From Limisphaerales bacterium (GTDB lineage Bacteria > Verrucomicrobiota > Verrucomicrobiia > Limisphaerales > PALSA-1396), in assembly GCA_003140275.1 (NCBI GenBank), contig PLJQ01000174.1, forward strand, positions 1,854-15,859: a DNA stretch of 14,006 nucleotides, given 5' to 3'. Below the pieces are notes generated by a model. It had not been told where the DNA came from. It saw nothing but the letters and a program-made list of their open reading frames with translations, and searched no databases. Made by a program: the position numbers and the translations under genes. Of this stretch, positions 12,487 to 14,006 are shown piece after piece (within the stretch, counting starts at the first letter, position 1; each line of letters starts with the position of its first letter).

Positions 12487-13245
12487 ATGAACACGATCAC
12501 AAAAAAACTAACGGGCATGGTGGCATTGGTTACCGGCGGATCGCGCGGCATCGGCGCGGCGACAGCGCGGGCGCTCGCGGAAGACGGCGCAGACGTCGCC
12601 ATCAGCTACGCGGCCTCAGCGGACAAAGCCGAGGCAATCGTTACCGAACTCAAGAGCCGAGGCGTGCGCGCGGCCGCCTTCAAGGCCGATCAGGCCGTTC
12701 CCGCTCAGGTCGAGGGATTGGTCAAGGCGGTTGTCGAACGTTTCGGTCGTCTGGACATCCTCGTGAACAACGCCGGTGTTTTTGTCACCGGTCCGGTGGA
12801 CAATCCTGCGAACAACATCGCTGAATTTGACCGGCAATATGCAGTCAACGTCGGCGGCGTGGTCGCTGCCATCCGCGCCGCGGGCAAGGTGATGAGGGAG
12901 GGTGGCCGGATCATCTCGGTCGGCTCGGGTGTGGCCACCCGAGCGGGATTCCCCGGCATGGCCGACTACGCGGCCACCAAAACCGCCATCGTTGGTTACA
13001 CCAAGGGTGCCGCCCGCGACCTCGCGCCGAGGAAAATCACCGTCAACGTTGTGCAACCCGGTGCCGTGGACACGGACATGAACCCGGCCACGAGCGATTT
13101 CGCGCCGGCGCTCAATTCGACCACGGCGCTCGGTCGTTATGGCCGGCCCGAGGAGGTCGCCGCCGCCATCGCTTTTCTCGCCAGTCCCGGCGCCTCGTAC
13201 ATCACCGGCACGACGCTCGACGTCGATGGCGGTTACAACGCATGA
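12487..13245 (+). CDS. Short-chain dehydrogenase/reductase (FabG-like SDR)
   Basis: The 252-residue length is typical of classical SDR enzymes. The NAD(P)-binding loop TGGSRGIG is at 16-23, the structural NNAG at 94-97, and the catalytic Tyr161 and Lys165 in YAATK; the Ser is probably Ser147 in SVGSG. The PGAVDTDM stretch and the terminal ITGTTLDVDGGYNA are also classical. It catalyses an NAD(P)H-dependent carbonyl/alcohol interconversion; the substrate is not readable. Arg20 after TGGS favours NADPH. FabG itself is possible, but no fatty-acid genes are near; the redox neighbourhood suggests aldehyde or ketone detoxification. It probably shares a transcript with trxA upstream and the sigma factor gene 29 bases downstream. 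Confidence 0.9.
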   Translation: MNTITKKLTGMVALVTGGSRGIGAATARALAEDGADVAISYAASADKAEAIVTELKSRGVRAAAFKADQAVPAQVEGLVKAVVERFGRLDILVNNAGVFVTGPVDNPANNIAEFDRQYAVNVGGVVAAIRAAGKVMREGGRIISVGSGVATRAGFPGMADYAATKTAIVGYTKGAARDLAPRKITVNVVQPGAVDTDMNPATSDFAPALNSTTALGRYGRPEEVAAAIAFLASPGASYITGTTLDVDGGYNA

Positions 13246-13274
13246 CCCTCAACCGAAAGAATTGAAAGAAACAA

Positions 13275-14006
13275 ATGAAATCCACTTTCAAACGAACCCA
13301 CCGCTCGCGGACGACCAGACTCGCACCGCTTCGCATCCGTTTGACGCCATTGCGCCTGGCAGGGCGAAGTCGCGGTGCGGCATCATCGCGAAGGACTTTA
13401 CGAGTACGTCCGACACCGGTGTTGGTGCCCAGGGAAATTGAGCCTGCCGAAACACTTTCAACGACGACGCCACTCGGCGACACCTTGCAACTTTATCTCC
13501 GCGAGATTGGCCAGGTCAAACTGCTGACGCCGAAAGAGGAAATCGCGCTCGCCAAGCGAATCAAACGGGGTGATAAACGCGCCCGCGAGCACATGATCAA
13601 GGCCAACCTGCGGCTGGTGGTGAAAATCGCGCGCGATTATGACGGTCTGGGCCTGCCGCTCCTCGACCTCATCAATGAAGGCAACATTGGCCTCATGAAA
13701 GGGGTTGATCGGTTCGACCCCAGGAAAGGGGCGAAGCTCTCGACCTATGCGTCCTGGTGGATCAAGCAGCGGATCAAGCGGGCGCTGGCCAATCAGTCAA
13801 AGACCATCCGATTGCCGGTGCATGTGGTGGACAAAGTCGCCCATCTCCGGCGGGCGGAAATGAAGCTGCGCGAAGCACTCGACCGTGACCCCACCGATGA
13901 AGAGCTGGCACAGGAACTCCAAATCGGTCGGCGACGCGTCGCACTGTACCGCCAGGCGTCCCGGGTGCCGGTTTCACTCGACGCACCGATTGGGGACGAT
14001 GAATCG
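13275..14006 (+). CDS. RNA polymerase sigma-70 family factor (RpoD/RpoS-like), partial
   Basis: 244 codons are open from ATG 13275 to the window edge. Residues 1-65 are Arg/Pro/Thr-rich and unlike any sigma region. Region 1.2 begins at about residue 70 (DTLQLYLREIGQVKLLTPKEE). Region 2 spans about 104-174, with MIKANLRLVVKIARDY (2.1), DLINEGNIGLMKGVDRFDP (2.2) and LSTYASWWIKQRIKRAL (2.3-2.4). Region 3 starts with IRLPVHVVDKV, and DPTDEELAQEL follows. Region 4 is outside the window. These are hallmarks of group 1/2 sigma factors that direct RNA polymerase to -10/-35 promoters. The short size before region 2 and the lack of region 1.1 favour an alternative (RpoS/HrdB-like) factor over the main one. 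A GAAAGAAAC stretch precedes the ATG. Confidence 0.9.
   Translation, partial: MKSTFKRTHRSRTTRLAPLRIRLTPLRLAGRSRGAASSRRTLRVRPTPVLVPREIEPAETLSTTTPLGDTLQLYLREIGQVKLLTPKEEIALAKRIKRGDKRAREHMIKANLRLVVKIARDYDGLGLPLLDLINEGNIGLMKGVDRFDPRKGAKLSTYASWWIKQRIKRALANQSKTIRLPVHVVDKVAHLRRAEMKLREALDRDPTDEELAQELQIGRRRVALYRQASRVPVSLDAPIGDDES

Noticed and set aside
1..14006. CRISPR array, tRNA or rRNA genes
   Set aside because: No regularly spaced direct repeats, cloverleaf-like sequence or rRNA segments were noticed when reading both strands.

Overview
The window reads as chromosomal DNA of a Gram-negative-type bacterium, most likely Verrucomicrobiota (Pedosphaera/Limisphaerales-like). This is inferred from the style of several proteins, the ISKra4-type transposase remnant, the near absence of strong Shine-Dalgarno sequences, and A-rich leaders. 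No rRNA or other marker gene is present, so the assignment is tentative.

Left edge (1-872, minus strand): a glutathione S-transferase-like gene is coupled by a GTGA overlap to the start of a PIN-PhoH ATPase gene that runs off the window.

Accessory, decaying region (about 1040-4830): this stretch holds the tail of an ISKra4-like transposase, an orphan SEC-C-associated-type protein, a coiled-coil/zinc-ribbon protein lying head-to-head with a J-domain protein, and a HicB-like antitoxin with a 26-residue coupled upstream ORF but no HicA. It ends with the N-terminal part of a SIR2-like protein and a membrane-protein gene, both cut at one breakpoint near 4410-4428. It looks like a worn genomic island with toxin-antitoxin and possible defence remnants.

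Minus-strand cassette (4926-10000, transcribed right to left): two tandem paralogous secreted proteins of unknown function, a GHMP sugar kinase that lacks the galactokinase GEHTDY signature, and an EamA/DMT permease. The four genes are tightly packed and two are coupled by ATGA. The cassette looks like a small carbohydrate-processing pathway and is the best candidate here for an undescribed system.

Middle remnants (10128-11014): two independent fragments of the same OB-fold region of a DnaE-type DNA polymerase III alpha subunit flank an intact YkgJ-family cysteine-cluster gene.

Right end (11162-14006, plus strand): an Rrf2-type regulator gene sits behind a promoter carrying TGTAAT-N7-GTTACA. 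It is followed by a run of a 109-residue CxxxC protein, thioredoxin, a short-chain dehydrogenase and a primary-type sigma factor (cut by the window edge). That run is preceded by a second, perfect copy of the palindrome, TGTAAC-N7-GTTACA. The layout suggests an autoregulated redox regulon.
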